Shown here: positions 5,631 through 14,626 of the stretch, piece by piece | Layout: each line of letters starts with the position of its first letter | Numbering within the stretch: position 1 is the stretch's first letter | The notes under the pieces: model-generated | Database searches by the model: none | Told to the model about the DNA's origin: nothing | What the model saw: the letters and a program-made list of their open reading frames with translations, nothing else | From: Dongia deserti | GTDB lineage: Bacteria; Pseudomonadota; Alphaproteobacteria; Dongiales; Dongiaceae | DNA: 51,123 bases | NCBI RefSeq assembly: GCF_003574735.1 | Contig: NZ_QORW01000030.1 | Span: 1-51,123 of the forward strand | Direction of reading: 5' to 3' | Position numbers and translations under genes: made by a program

Positions 5631-7961
5631 CTACGCGACGACCGATTTATCGAAGGCGCGGAAGTCGAGTGCGTTGCCGCCGTAGATGTGGCGCAGCTTC
5701 CAGGTCACTTTGTCGTTGGTGAACATGGAGCCGACGGTCGGCGCGTCCTGCACGAACAGCTCCGGCTCCTCGTTGCCGTTGAGGAAGCCGATCTCGATGC
5801 CGGGCACGTCCATCGGGTCGGCGCCCAGCGCCCAGTCGTTGGTGTCGGTCCAATACCAGATCGGCAGGATCTCCAACGTCATCATCTGGACGAACGTCTT
5901 GTCGTTGTTGGTGTTGCGGTTGAAGAGGTTGACTGCCGTCTCCTTCAGGTCCTCGGGCACCAGCAGGTATTTCGGTCCGACGCCGATGCGATCGTTCGAG
6001 TTCAGCTCGGTCTGCTTCACCATCGCGAGCCGGCGCGCGGCCAGGCTGGTCGCGTCCAGCGCAGCGGAGCCGAGGTTGCCGTGCGAGGCGTGGAAGAACG
6101 CCACGCCGTCATAGATGGTCGGGTTCGTGCGGATGAAGTCGAGCACGAACTTGGCGAGCGTGCGCTTGGCCGCCCGGCCGAGCTTGATCGGGATCTGCCG
6201 GATGGCGCCGACGTCGTCGTTGGCGATCATCTCCAGTGTCACGTCCTCGGTGCCGCCGCGCTTCTTGACGGCATAGGTTGCCTTCTCGTCAGTGGGCGAG
6301 GACTGCGCGATATAGGGGGCGCCTTCCTCGACGATCGGCAGGTCGCCATAGCCGCCGTAACGCGTGCGCTCGTTGGTGCGGAAGTCCTTGATCGGGACCG
6401 GCGTGGTGATGATCGGCCGCCACACGTCGTACTGGTTGATGTTGCGGTAATCGGCGATCATGCGGCGCGTGATCGAGTTGCCGAGCACGTTGGTGAAGCT
6501 GCCGCTGTCGAGCGACTCGCGCAGCAGCGCCTGATCACAATTGTCGATGCGGCCTGTAATGCCGTGGTCGCCAGTGATTGCCTCGTAGCACTCCCGGAAC
6601 GAGCGCGCGTGACGGTGCTCCTTGTGACTGGGATCGAAGAAGGCGTCCAGCATAGCGGCCACCTTCTCGGCCCGCGTCTCGCCCATCTCGATGCGCGGGA
6701 AGCCGCCGAGCTGCACCTTGCCGCTCTCGGTGAACTTGGCGATGTAGGTGCGTTCGTCGCCGATCAGCTTGTCGATGTCGGCCTCGGTGAACTTCGCCAT
6801 GAGCGTGACCTGCGCCGTCAGCTTCGTCTTCGCCTCGTCGGGCAGGCCGCAGCCAGCGATCGCCGCGCGGGCGTAGGCGCGCGCCTCGGTCATGCGGATC
6901 ACCTCGGCGAGCTGATCCTGCGTGACGGCGTTCGCGGGTGCCGCGGCAGGTGTGGCCGCGGGGGCCGGCGCGACGGCTTCGGTCAGCAGCGTCTCTAGCT
7001 GCTCGTCGGAGAGCTGGTCGACCTTCTTGCCCTGCAGCAGGTCGGGCCGCTTCGCTTCGATGAGAGCGATGATCTTCGTGCGATCCATGATGACGTCCTT
7101 CTTCGCTTCGAGGAGCCCGATGACGCGTCCGCCGGCGCCGGGCTCGACGATGAGGTCGACGGAGTTGACTTCGGTGAACTTGGTGGCGGTGCGCTGCGCG
7201 CGGCCATTGCGCGTCTCGTTGCGCGCCATGCCCTTGGCGTCGATCGAGAAGCCGAACAGGTTGGTGAGGCCGCTGTCCCACGCTTCGCGGATCTTCACCG
7301 CCTCCGGCCCGCTGGGATTGAGCAGCGTGAAGGTGGCCTGCACCTCACCGCTGTCAGCGCCCCGGCCTTCGACGAACTTCGGTTCCGTCAGTCCGCCGAT
7401 GAGGTTGCGGAAGTCCTTGCCCTTGCCGGCCAGGTGCTCCGCGTCGCCCTTGACGAAGACGCGGGCGTTGTCGAACAGGGGCACGGCCTCGCGCAGGACA
7501 GCGTCCGGATAGTAGTTGCTGTTGCCGCTGAGACCGGCCTTGATGACGCGGATCTTGTAGCGGCCGGGCTTGCCGGCGGACTCGATGAAGGCGCCAGTGC
7601 GCAGCGCCTCGCGCATACCGACCGGCTGATAGACTTCGATCACCTCGACCGGATCGCCGAGCGTCACGGCATTGGTGCCTTGGTCGTAGCTGTAGGGATA
7701 GGACCAGGTCTTGCCGTCGCGCTCCACGATCACGCGGTCGGAGAACAGCGCCTTCACGTAGGGCCACGGGTCCCAGTCGCTCGACATGGCGAACACGCCG
7801 CGCAGCGCCAGGGTGATGAGGCCCATGATGTGCTGGTAGGAGCCGGCGGCAGCTTCCTTGAGCGCGGCCGGCCCGACGATGCCCAGCGTGGGGATCGAAG
7901 CGCCGGCGGCTTCGATGAAGCGCGCCGGCAGCTCGTCGCCAATGACGAGGACGCGGCTCAC
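5631..7961 (-). CDS. prohead protease-scaffold-major capsid fusion protein
   Basis: The 776-residue product starts at GTG 7961, overlapping the upstream stop. Residues about 140-280 resemble prohead serine proteases: a His in DAEHLAGKG (H176) and a Ser in LFGFSIDAKG (S239) fit the catalytic pair of the herpesvirus-like S78 type. Residues about 290-420 are charged and helical with an Ala/Pro linker near 330-345, as in scaffolds. From about 440 to the end it reads as a major capsid protein (SFTNVLGNSITRRMIADYRN, KKRGGTEDVTLEMIANDDVG). In Mu these jobs are split between I/Z and T. The single chain must be self-processed during prohead maturation. Confidence 0.88.
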   Translation of the reverse strand: MSRVLVIGDELPARFIEAAGASIPTLGIVGPAALKEAAAGSYQHIMGLITLALRGVFAMSSDWDPWPYVKALFSDRVIVERDGKTWSYPYSYDQGTNAVTLGDPVEVIEVYQPVGMREALRTGAFIESAGKPGRYKIRVIKAGLSGNSNYYPDAVLREAVPLFDNARVFVKGDAEHLAGKGKDFRNLIGGLTEPKFVEGRGADSGEVQATFTLLNPSGPEAVKIREAWDSGLTNLFGFSIDAKGMARNETRNGRAQRTATKFTEVNSVDLIVEPGAGGRVIGLLEAKKDVIMDRTKIIALIEAKRPDLLQGKKVDQLSDEQLETLLTEAVAPAPAATPAAAPANAVTQDQLAEVIRMTEARAYARAAIAGCGLPDEAKTKLTAQVTLMAKFTEADIDKLIGDERTYIAKFTESGKVQLGGFPRIEMGETRAEKVAAMLDAFFDPSHKEHRHARSFRECYEAITGDHGITGRIDNCDQALLRESLDSGSFTNVLGNSITRRMIADYRNINQYDVWRPIITTPVPIKDFRTNERTRYGGYGDLPIVEEGAPYIAQSSPTDEKATYAVKKRGGTEDVTLEMIANDDVGAIRQIPIKLGRAAKRTLAKFVLDFIRTNPTIYDGVAFFHASHGNLGSAALDATSLAARRLAMVKQTELNSNDRIGVGPKYLLVPEDLKETAVNLFNRNTNNDKTFVQMMTLEILPIWYWTDTNDWALGADPMDVPGIEIGFLNGNEEPELFVQDAPTVGSMFTNDKVTWKLRHIYGGNALDFRAFDKSVVA

Positions 7962-8194
7962 GCAGCGGCCTCGATCTTCTGGCCGTCGATGGTGACGATC
8001 GTCACCTTGTCGCCGCGCATGCGGTGATCGAGGATGTCGGCGGCAGTCACCTCGCGCTCGATCACGACCTTCTGCTTGGTCTTGGGATCGATGACGGGAT
8101 TGCCCTTCTTGTCGACGTCGAACACACGCACCTTCGTGCCCTTCGCCAGCTTGGCGAGCTGCTCGGCCGTGAGGGCGGTCTTGGGTTCAGCCAT
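7958..8194 (-). CDS. small hypothetical protein before the capsid fusion
   Basis: The start ATG 8194 is chosen because AGGAGG lies five bases upstream; a longer open frame to 8320 has no such site. The 78-residue product starts MAEPKTALTAEQLAKLAKGT and has a compact beta-rich core (KVRVFDVDKKGNPVIDPKT) ending KVTIVTIDGQKIEAAA. Its stop overlaps the GTG start of the capsid fusion. Probably a small head-module protein, but no family is recognised. Confidence 0.7.
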   Translation of the reverse strand: MAEPKTALTAEQLAKLAKGTKVRVFDVDKKGNPVIDPKTKQKVVIEREVTAADILDHRMRGDKVTIVTIDGQKIEAAA

Positions 8195-8564
8195 GGAGCC
8201 TCCTGAAGGTTCGGCCGGGTTGCCGCCGGCCGCCGGTTGCCAAATCGGCAAGGCTGGGCGACTGTATCGGCGCACCCCTCTGGTGGGACCCCGAACACCT
8301 GTTCGGGGGAACCGGCCCAAACCCCAGGACAGCCCGAAATTGCCGAATCCGCCCTGGCGACCAGGACGGGAAGGCCGATTGCCGGCCTTTTAAACGGGGT
8401 TTTAAACGGGTCGGCGGTTCCGGCGCGGCAACCGGAGCGGCCGGAGGCGCGAATCGGCCTCTACGGGCTTCTGTGGGGCGTTAACGGAACAGCCTAGGTT
8501 TCCGGGGTAGACAAGCCGGTTTCGACTCGGCGTGGGTGGTATGGTGCAGACCGGAGGGCGAACC
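8195..8564. promoter_or_regulatory. intergenic control region with a 20-bp dyad and a direct repeat
   Basis: This 370-base stretch separates the divergent capsid operon (minus) and the cargo genes (plus) and holds no supported gene. It contains the perfect dyad CCCCGAACACCTGTTCGGGG at 8289-8308 (9-bp arms, 2-base centre) and a direct repeat of TTTTAAACGGG at 8388-8398 and 8400-8410, i.e. with a 12-base period. TTTAAA in each repeat is itself palindromic. These look like regulator-binding sites, but no clear -35/-10 pair was found on either strand. Confidence 0.5.
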
Positions 8565-9395
8565 ATGGACAACACCCGCGCAAGATACGTAGCGCCGACG
8601 ACCGGTGAGACGGCTTTCAACTGCCCGCACTGCGGTGCTTTGGCCAAGCAGTTCTGGCACTCCGCCTATGTCTGCGAGCTTCCAAAGGACCAGGTCCCAA
8701 CCATCATGAAGTGGACCGAACAGGAGGAGCAATTCGCTAGTCAGATCGAGGACGAAACGGGCCGCGATTGGTTTCGTGCCTGGGCTACCAAGAAAGCTTC
8801 TGGGGTGGCCTTCATCGACATGGAACCACAGTACATCAACTCGAAGCTCCGCCTTGAGAACGTGACCATCTCAAAATGCTTTAACTGCAATAGCGTCGGG
8901 CTTTGGCTGTACGACAGACTCATCTGGCCGGAGCCGGGTGATGGTCCGCCCCCGCACCCAGATCTGCCTGAGGATCTACTCCCCGATTACATCGAAGCAA
9001 GCGCAATCTTGAAGCGTTCCCCGCGCGGAGCGGCTGCGCTGCTGCGTTTAGTCATCCAAAAACTCTGCGCTCGCATAGCGGGAACGGGCAAGGGGCTCAA
9101 CGACGACATAGCCGCACTCGCAAAGCGCGATCTGGCGCCCACCATCGTGCAGGCGCTCGATGCCGTTCGGGTCATAGGGAACAATGCTGTTCATCCCTTG
9201 GAGATGGACCTTCGCGACGATCGTGCAGCGGCGGAAACGTTGTTCGGACTCGTCAACGTAATAGTTGACAACCTGATTTCCCGGCCGAAGCAGATCGAGA
9301 AGATCTACAGAAGGTTGCCACCGGGCGCGCTCGAAGCCATCGAGAAGCGGGACGGCAAGGCTGCAGTTCCCGAGCCTCCGAAGGATCGAAGTTAA
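8565..9395 (+). CDS. DUF4145-like protein with N-terminal zinc ribbon (cargo gene 1)
   Basis: ATG 8565 is chosen because GGAGGG lies six bases upstream; an ATG further out at 8532 has none. The 276-residue protein has two Cys pairs, C20-x2-C23 and C105-x2-C108, forming a treble-clef or ribbon zinc site. The C-terminal half (residues about 145-240) matches DUF4145: SPRGAAALLRLVIQKLC, then LNDDIAAL and RVIGNNAVHP. DUF4145 is found in restriction and defence contexts and looks HEPN-like in its helical make-up; that relationship is recalled, not tested here. The gene runs opposite to the flanking head genes and is visibly less GC-rich, signs of later acquisition. Confidence 0.85.
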   Translation: MDNTRARYVAPTTGETAFNCPHCGALAKQFWHSAYVCELPKDQVPTIMKWTEQEEQFASQIEDETGRDWFRAWATKKASGVAFIDMEPQYINSKLRLENVTISKCFNCNSVGLWLYDRLIWPEPGDGPPPHPDLPEDLLPDYIEASAILKRSPRGAAALLRLVIQKLCARIAGTGKGLNDDIAALAKRDLAPTIVQALDAVRVIGNNAVHPLEMDLRDDRAAAETLFGLVNVIVDNLISRPKQIEKIYRRLPPGALEAIEKRDGKAAVPEPPKDRS

Positions 9396-9448
9396 GAGCT
9401 GAAGCTGCTCGTTGCGCTGTGACAAGCGTCAACTGATCGAGAGATGCC

Positions 9449-10096
9449 ATGCGTCAGGACGATGCGCGTGACCTGGAGAATTTTCTGAACGAGTTTGATC
9501 GCGAGACCGATCGCGGCCTTGCTCTCGTCGGAGCAGCTGTGATTGACGAGAAGCTGGAGCAAACGCTCAGAGCGTTCTTTCGCGACGACGAAGACCTCGC
9601 CGATCGATTGCTCAAAGCTGAAAAACAGGGGCCGCTCAGTTCCTTTGCCGTTCGTGCTGACGCCGCTCTTGCACTAGGTCTCCTGGTGCCATTTGAGTAC
9701 GATGAGATCAAGCTCATAGCCAAGATCCGGAATAGGTTCGCCCACCAAAGGCACGGCACAACCTTCAAAAGCCCAGAGATCGTGAAGCTCTGCGCAAAGC
9801 TCAGATCTCCACTGCCCCCGATGCAGGCAGAAGACGAGCCATCGTCACGGCTCCGATTCACTACGTCGGTCATCATCACATACCTAAGACTCTACTACCG
9901 ACCTGAGCTTGCGCTGAGAGAGCGACGCCTCGCCAAAGCGTGGGTGTCAGAAGACGACGTGCGATGGGATACGCTGCCGGCCGATGATCCGCGAGTCGGT
10001 CAGCAAAGTAGCTACATTATGGTCTGGCTAAAGCAAAAGGGAGCGCCTGATTTGCCGGGCGTCCCGTTCATACTTCCTGTTCCCAGGTGTCCATGA
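9449..10096 (+). CDS. MltR-like protein with R-x4-H motif (cargo gene 2)
   Basis: The 215-residue protein follows cargo gene 1 by 53 bases on the same strand. Its first 110 residues resemble the MltR (mannitol operon repressor) family: ETDRGLALVGAAVIDEKLEQ, GPLSSFAVRADAALALGL, then IRNRFAHQ. The last segment contains R94-N-R-F-A-H99, an R-x4-H motif as in HEPN ribonucleases. No mannitol genes are nearby, so a sugar-repressor role is unlikely here. The C-terminal 100 residues are unfamiliar. The gene's 3' end overlaps the 3' end of the gpF gene by 29 bases, tail to tail. Confidence 0.8.
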   Translation: MRQDDARDLENFLNEFDRETDRGLALVGAAVIDEKLEQTLRAFFRDDEDLADRLLKAEKQGPLSSFAVRADAALALGLLVPFEYDEIKLIAKIRNRFAHQRHGTTFKSPEIVKLCAKLRSPLPPMQAEDEPSSRLRFTTSVIITYLRLYYRPELALRERRLAKAWVSEDDVRWDTLPADDPRVGQQSSYIMVWLKQKGAPDLPGVPFILPVPRCP

Positions 10097-10898
10097 ACGG
10101 CACCGATTCGCACCCGCAGTTGATCGTCTCGGCCGCCGGCGCGCGCGGGTCGCGCGGGAACATCAGCGAGATCCCGTTGCCCAGCGTGAAGGGCTCGTCG
10201 ACCGCGCGCACCTGGCCGTCGATCGCGTCGTGCTGCGGCCGGCTGTGCACCTTGCCTGATCGGTGCCATTGCTTCTTCAGGCCCGGCAGCTTTTTGGCCG
10301 CCTGCTCGTAGCGTTCCTGCGAAGCCACCGAGAACGCGCGGCCCAGCTCGGTGCGGATGATGGTGGTGGCGCGGGCGCGGCCGCCGTCGATCAGCGCGCC
10401 GATCGCCTCCGCCGCCTGGTGTTGCGTCTTCGCGCCGATCATCACCAGGCCCAGCTCGCTGTTGATGCGGTTCGCGACGCTGGTCGAGATGTCGCCGATG
10501 CGGTCGGTCATGAAGCTGCGCATCGCGCGCAGCTGCCGTGTATCGATCTCGCCGAGCACGCCGTCGAGCCGGAAGCGCGCGCCGCCCGCCGCCTCGATCG
10601 GCTTGTCGACCAGGTCGATGCCGGCCTGCCAAGCCTGGCCGGCCGCGCTGCCCAGCCGCGATGATGCTCCGCGCTCCATCGTCTCCAGCGCGCGCTTCAC
10701 GTTCTCCTTGAGGCTGCTGAGATGGAAGGCCTGCCAGGACTTCGGGTCGGGCGCGAGCGCCAGGTCATGGTTGATCTGCTCCAGCGCCTTCTTCAGCAGC
10801 CGGCGAATCTCCTTGTCGGTGTCCTTCTGGATCGCCGTCAGCCGGCGCGCCTGCTTGATCGCGGCTTTACGAAGGATCTTGTCGCGTTGGTCAGCCAT
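10068..10898 (-). CDS. gpF-like phage head morphogenesis protein (SPP1 gp7 family)
   Basis: The 276-residue protein has a basic coiled N-terminus and the conserved C-terminal module of the Mu F / SPP1 gp7 family: RTELGRAFSVASQERYEQA, then WHRSGKVHSRPQHDAIDGQ, and the final INCGCESVP. The family is a minor head component bound to the portal and is carried into the capsid. It follows the portal with one small gene between, as in Mu (29, F). Its end collides with cargo gene 2. Confidence 0.93.
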   Translation of the reverse strand: MADQRDKILRKAAIKQARRLTAIQKDTDKEIRRLLKKALEQINHDLALAPDPKSWQAFHLSSLKENVKRALETMERGASSRLGSAAGQAWQAGIDLVDKPIEAAGGARFRLDGVLGEIDTRQLRAMRSFMTDRIGDISTSVANRINSELGLVMIGAKTQHQAAEAIGALIDGGRARATTIIRTELGRAFSVASQERYEQAAKKLPGLKKQWHRSGKVHSRPQHDAIDGQVRAVDEPFTLGNGISLMFPRDPRAPAAETINCGCESVPFMDTWEQEV

Positions 10899-11136
10899 CG
10901 CACAGAACGCTGATCCCGAGCGCGAACAGCTCCGCTTCCTTGGCGAGCAGCAGCAGCTCGCCCTGCGTGAGCCGCGAGTTGACGATGGTCACGCCGCCTT
11001 CCTTGAAGCGGCCGACGATCAGCACGTCCTGCAGGTCGAGGCCGGCGGCGTGCGCGAGCGCCTGGTCCGCCTTGTAGAAGTCGCTGGCAGGCAGCGCCAC
11101 CACGCGCGCGCCGCGCTTCGGTTCGTCGGCCATCAC
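10891..11136 (-). CDS. small hypothetical protein between portal and gpF
   Basis: This 81-residue protein overlaps the portal stop and the gpF start by a few bases, so it is translated as part of the head operon. It contains DFYKADQALAHAAGLD and a hydrophobic QDVLIVGRFKEGGVTIVNS core. No catalytic or metal motif is visible. Possibly a portal-associated accessory protein, by position only. Confidence 0.7.
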   Translation of the reverse strand: MMADEPKRGARVVALPASDFYKADQALAHAAGLDLQDVLIVGRFKEGGVTIVNSRLTQGELLLLAKEAELFALGISVLCDG

Positions 11137-12659
11137 TCGCCTCCGTCATTCGGCGGCTCCGGCAGATCCTCATCCTCCGGGATCTCCTGGAACGAGTCCT
11201 CCTCCCGCCGCTTCGCCAGTTCTTTCTTCGCCGCCTGCAGCTCCGCCTCCGCGTCGATCTCGACGCCGAGCCGGCCTGCCACCGCGTTGATGATGCGCAC
11301 CGCCGTCAGCTCGGTCATGAGGCCGCGGTCGATCGCGCTGGCGCAGCCGGTGACGACTTGGGCGAGCGCAGCCGCATAGGTCGAGATGTCGCGCGTCTGC
11401 AGCTCGGGGAAGATGGCTTGCGGCATCACCTCGTCGTCGGTGCGATCGATCCAGCTCTTGCCGCTGGGATCGATGCCGCGCGACACGACGAAGCGGCCGA
11501 CGTCCTCCAGGATTGTCTTCAGGATCCGCTGCAGCATCGAGAGGACCTTGTAGGTAGGATCGCCCATCTCGCTGGCCGTCGCGCGGTTCACATCCCCGCC
11601 GCCGCCGAACCAGTGCTCCGGCAGGGTGCTGCCGGAGAGCATGTGGTTGCGGAACAGCCGCGCGGAGTTGGCCGACTCGTAGGACCCCAGCTCGGGCGAT
11701 TCCGACTTCCACGTCTCGCTGTCGTTATGGACGCGGACGCTGTTCGGCTTCGGCGGCGTGAACTCGCCGGCGCGGGCCTTCACTTCCTCCGGCGTGGCGC
11801 CGTTCAGCGTCACGTCCCAGATGAAGCTGCGCATGATGTGCGAGCGGTCGATCTCGCCGAACAGGAACTGCTCGTAGGCATCGAGCCAGTCGATCTGCGC
11901 CAGCAGCGCGCCGTGACCGCGCACCACCGACGTCAGGTCGTTGATCGAATAGTAGAAGCAGTCGCCGTCGGTGAAAGTCTTGCGGATCTCCTGGGTGCGC
12001 GCGGTGAAGCAATCCTCCTCCGTTCCCATGACGATGACGCGGTAGCGCCGCGCGCGACCCTTCTTGTCCTTCTTGGTCACGATGCCGATCGGCTGCTCCG
12101 GGTTATCGGGATCGGTGACAACCGTCTCGATGAAGCACGGATCGAGGTTGCCGAGGCGCACTCTGCCGTTGAACTGGTTGGTGAAGGCCGGCCAGCACTG
12201 CTCGCCGAACAGCTTCAGCTCGCGCACGCGCTTCGGCAGCTTCTGGTCCATGCGGTTGATCGGATCGAACCAGAAGGCGTCGAGATACTGCTGGGCTGTC
12301 TTCTCCTTCGCGACCAGCTGCACGCCCTCCGCCAACAGGTAGGCGATCGGCAGCTCGATCATGCGGTTCGCGAGCAGGTTCGACTGCCACAGATAGAGCG
12401 ACAGATCCCGCATGCGCTGCCGCGTCATGGCGGTGAGGTCGCGATCGGAATCGCCGGTCAGCTTGCGCCATTGATCCTCGTCGGCATCGACATTGATGCC
12501 GAACGCCTCGCGCAGCTTGACGGTCGCCGGTGACGACGCGGGCTTCTCCAGCGCGGGCCCTGCCGCCGCCTCTTCCATGTCGTCGCCGGCGACCACCTCG
12601 GCCGCCATCCCCTTCCGGCCGAACGCGCCCATCAGTCGGTTGAACCAGCGTGCCATCAT
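11133..12659 (-). CDS. portal protein
   Basis: At 508 residues this has portal-family length and position (directly after the large terminase, overlapping it by 4 bases). Features include RMRDLSLYLWQSNLLANRMIE in the N-terminal wing, the FGGGGDVNRATASEMGDPT segment near residue 360 typical of SPP1 gp6/Mu gp29-type portals, and an acidic Pro-rich tail. The portal forms the dodecameric DNA channel and docks the terminase. Confidence 0.92.
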   Translation of the reverse strand: MMARWFNRLMGAFGRKGMAAEVVAGDDMEEAAAGPALEKPASSPATVKLREAFGINVDADEDQWRKLTGDSDRDLTAMTRQRMRDLSLYLWQSNLLANRMIELPIAYLLAEGVQLVAKEKTAQQYLDAFWFDPINRMDQKLPKRVRELKLFGEQCWPAFTNQFNGRVRLGNLDPCFIETVVTDPDNPEQPIGIVTKKDKKGRARRYRVIVMGTEEDCFTARTQEIRKTFTDGDCFYYSINDLTSVVRGHGALLAQIDWLDAYEQFLFGEIDRSHIMRSFIWDVTLNGATPEEVKARAGEFTPPKPNSVRVHNDSETWKSESPELGSYESANSARLFRNHMLSGSTLPEHWFGGGGDVNRATASEMGDPTYKVLSMLQRILKTILEDVGRFVVSRGIDPSGKSWIDRTDDEVMPQAIFPELQTRDISTYAAALAQVVTGCASAIDRGLMTELTAVRIINAVAGRLGVEIDAEAELQAAKKELAKRREEDSFQEIPEDEDLPEPPNDGGE

Positions 12660-14065
12660 CTGCTCCTGAAGATCCCGCGCATCTGCTCGAAAGTGCGGCC
12701 GAACATGCGGACGGCCGGCCGCTCCGGCATCGACGCCGGCAGCAGGTCCTCGCGCTTGCCTTCGACGGTGGCGCCGGCCGCCGGCTGCACCAGGTTCGCG
12801 CCGGCCAGCAGCGCCAGCATGTGAGCCCAGAAGTGGTCGGCATGGCCGATCAGCTCCGAGCGCTCGGCGTCGAACCGCGGCGCGCCGGCGACGGTGGTCA
12901 TCTTGCGAACCGCATGGTGGCTTTCGCGGATTGTGCGCGTGGGCGGGATGCGCGTTCGTTTGTCCTCGAACATCTGCTTGCCGCGCGTGGCGAGATCCTG
13001 CTTGACCGGCAGGGTGAACATCACGCCCTCGACCTTGTATTCGCCATGCCGCTTCTTCGCGTCCTCGACCACCTTCTCGCCCATGCCGGTCTGGTCGATG
13101 CAGGCCCGCCGCACGTCATAGCTTCCCATCAGCCGATCGAACGCGGCGTCCTGCTCGGCGAACGTCTTGCGATGCATCTCGACGACTTCGCGGGTCCACA
13201 TGACGTCGCCCACCAGCTCGTCGATCCACATCACGCTGAGGTCCCGCTTCCGGCCAATGTCCCAGCCGGCATAGCAAGGGCCGCCGGCATAGTGGTCGGG
13301 GTTGCCGGCATCCTTGTGCTCGCACGCGGTGATGAGGTCCCAGGTCAGCCAGGCCGTCGCCTCGTCGACCGGCTGGCACATGTATTCCTGCAACCAGGTC
13401 TCTTCGTCGCCGGTCGCGTCGTGCTCGGCCGCCATCCAGGCGGCGCGCTCTTCGTCGGTGAGGACGCGGCCCATGATCTTGTCCGCGAGTCCCTGGCGCA
13501 CGGCGTCCTCGATCGTGACGGTGTGGAGCGACCAGGCATTCCCCTTTCGCGCCTCGTCGACCATGCGGTAGTAGCGGTTGCCCTTGCCGTTGTAGGTCGA
13601 GAGGATTCGCACCGGGAATCCCCAGGTGATGATCGGCCGAGCGGCTTTCCACATCTCCTCCGGCTGCGCATGGAAGGCGAACTCGTCGAGCACGAGCTTT
13701 CCGCCCTTGGACCGGAACGCCTTGGGGTTGGAGGACAGGCCATGGACTCGCTTGCCGTTCGCGAACTCGATCGTGCGGGCCTTGATGTCGTCTTCCTTGT
13801 CGATGACGATCTCGCCCAGGTCCTTCGCGGCGATGTCATAGAGCCGGGTCCACATCTCGCAATAGCGGATGTATTCGGCGGCCGCGCTGTCGTCGGCCGA
13901 GGAAAACCAGACGTCGATCGGACCGTCCGCCTTCGAAGCGTCGATCACGTCCTCATAGCTTTGCGCGTAGGTCGCGCCGATGCGCCGCGACTTTTCCCAG
14001 ATCTTGAAGCGCGACTGGTCGGTGATCCATTTCGCCTGGTAGGGCAGGAAATAGCCGCCGGTCAT
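12656..14065 (-). CDS. terminase large subunit (Mu gp28-like)
   Basis: The 469-residue protein has the packaging ATPase motifs: an atypical Walker A KSRRIGAT at residues 25-32 and Walker B LVLDEF at 123-128 with the catalytic D126-E127. The RNaseH-like nuclease half begins near YAGWDIGRKRDLSVMWID (D268) and includes GMGEKVVEDAKKR. This matches Mu gp28-like terminases that package DNA by headful from integrated copies. It overlaps the DUF3486 small subunit and the portal by 4 bases each. Confidence 0.95.
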   Translation of the reverse strand: MTGGYFLPYQAKWITDQSRFKIWEKSRRIGATYAQSYEDVIDASKADGPIDVWFSSADDSAAAEYIRYCEMWTRLYDIAAKDLGEIVIDKEDDIKARTIEFANGKRVHGLSSNPKAFRSKGGKLVLDEFAFHAQPEEMWKAARPIITWGFPVRILSTYNGKGNRYYRMVDEARKGNAWSLHTVTIEDAVRQGLADKIMGRVLTDEERAAWMAAEHDATGDEETWLQEYMCQPVDEATAWLTWDLITACEHKDAGNPDHYAGGPCYAGWDIGRKRDLSVMWIDELVGDVMWTREVVEMHRKTFAEQDAAFDRLMGSYDVRRACIDQTGMGEKVVEDAKKRHGEYKVEGVMFTLPVKQDLATRGKQMFEDKRTRIPPTRTIRESHHAVRKMTTVAGAPRFDAERSELIGHADHFWAHMLALLAGANLVQPAAGATVEGKREDLLPASMPERPAVRMFGRTFEQMRGIFRSR

Positions 14066-14625
14066 CGGGCGATTCCCAGGATCTCCGTCTCGATCTTGCG
14101 GATGGTGTCGGCCGAGAGGCCGGCCTTCGTGAGTTCGCCGGCCGTCTGCTTGACCGCCTTCTCGGCCTTCTCCGCGATCTCTGCCTTCACGCGCTCGCGG
14201 ATCTTCACCTCGCGCTCAACGTCGACCTTGGCGGCCTGCGCCAGGCGCTGCAGCGCGGTTGCTGCAAAGTAGGCTTCCTGCGCATCGAGCTTGACCGGTT
14301 CATCGCTGCCGTCGCCGGTCATCAGCTTCATGACCAGGCCGTGCATCAGCTCGATGTTGAGGCGCGCGGTCTTCGATTCCGGCGCGTCGCCCAAGCGCTG
14401 GACGATCGCGTCGGCAATCGTGCGCGTGCGCTGGATGTCCGCGACGATCTTGTCCAGGCCTTGAATGTGACGACCGAGCGCCGAGCGCGACACGTCCGCG
14501 TCCAGCTCGCGCAGCTTGTCCAGGATCTCGTCAATCGTGTGGCCGTCGCGGCGGAGCTGCCCGATCAGCTCGCGCACTTCCACTGGCAGCCTGTCGACGG
14601 AGCTGGGGCGCGGCATCGTTGCCAC
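14062..14625 (-). CDS. DUF3486 protein, putative small terminase (Mu gp27-like)
   Basis: The 187-residue protein starts MATMPRPSSVDRLPVEVREL and continues with a helix-turn-helix region, GHTIDEILDKLRELDADVSR followed by SALGRHIQGLD, the hallmark of DUF3486. The rest is charged and helical. In Mu-like phages this gene precedes the large terminase and is thought to recognise the phage end (pac). Overlap with the large subunit supports a complex. Confidence 0.9.
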   Translation of the reverse strand: MATMPRPSSVDRLPVEVRELIGQLRRDGHTIDEILDKLRELDADVSRSALGRHIQGLDKIVADIQRTRTIADAIVQRLGDAPESKTARLNIELMHGLVMKLMTGDGSDEPVKLDAQEAYFAATALQRLAQAAKVDVEREVKIRERVKAEIAEKAEKAVKQTAGELTKAGLSADTIRKIETEILGIAR

Positions 14626-14626
14626 C

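Noticed and set aside
8532-8564. Earlier ATG for cargo gene 1
   Set aside because: No ribosome site precedes it, whereas GGAGGG lies six bases before ATG 8565.
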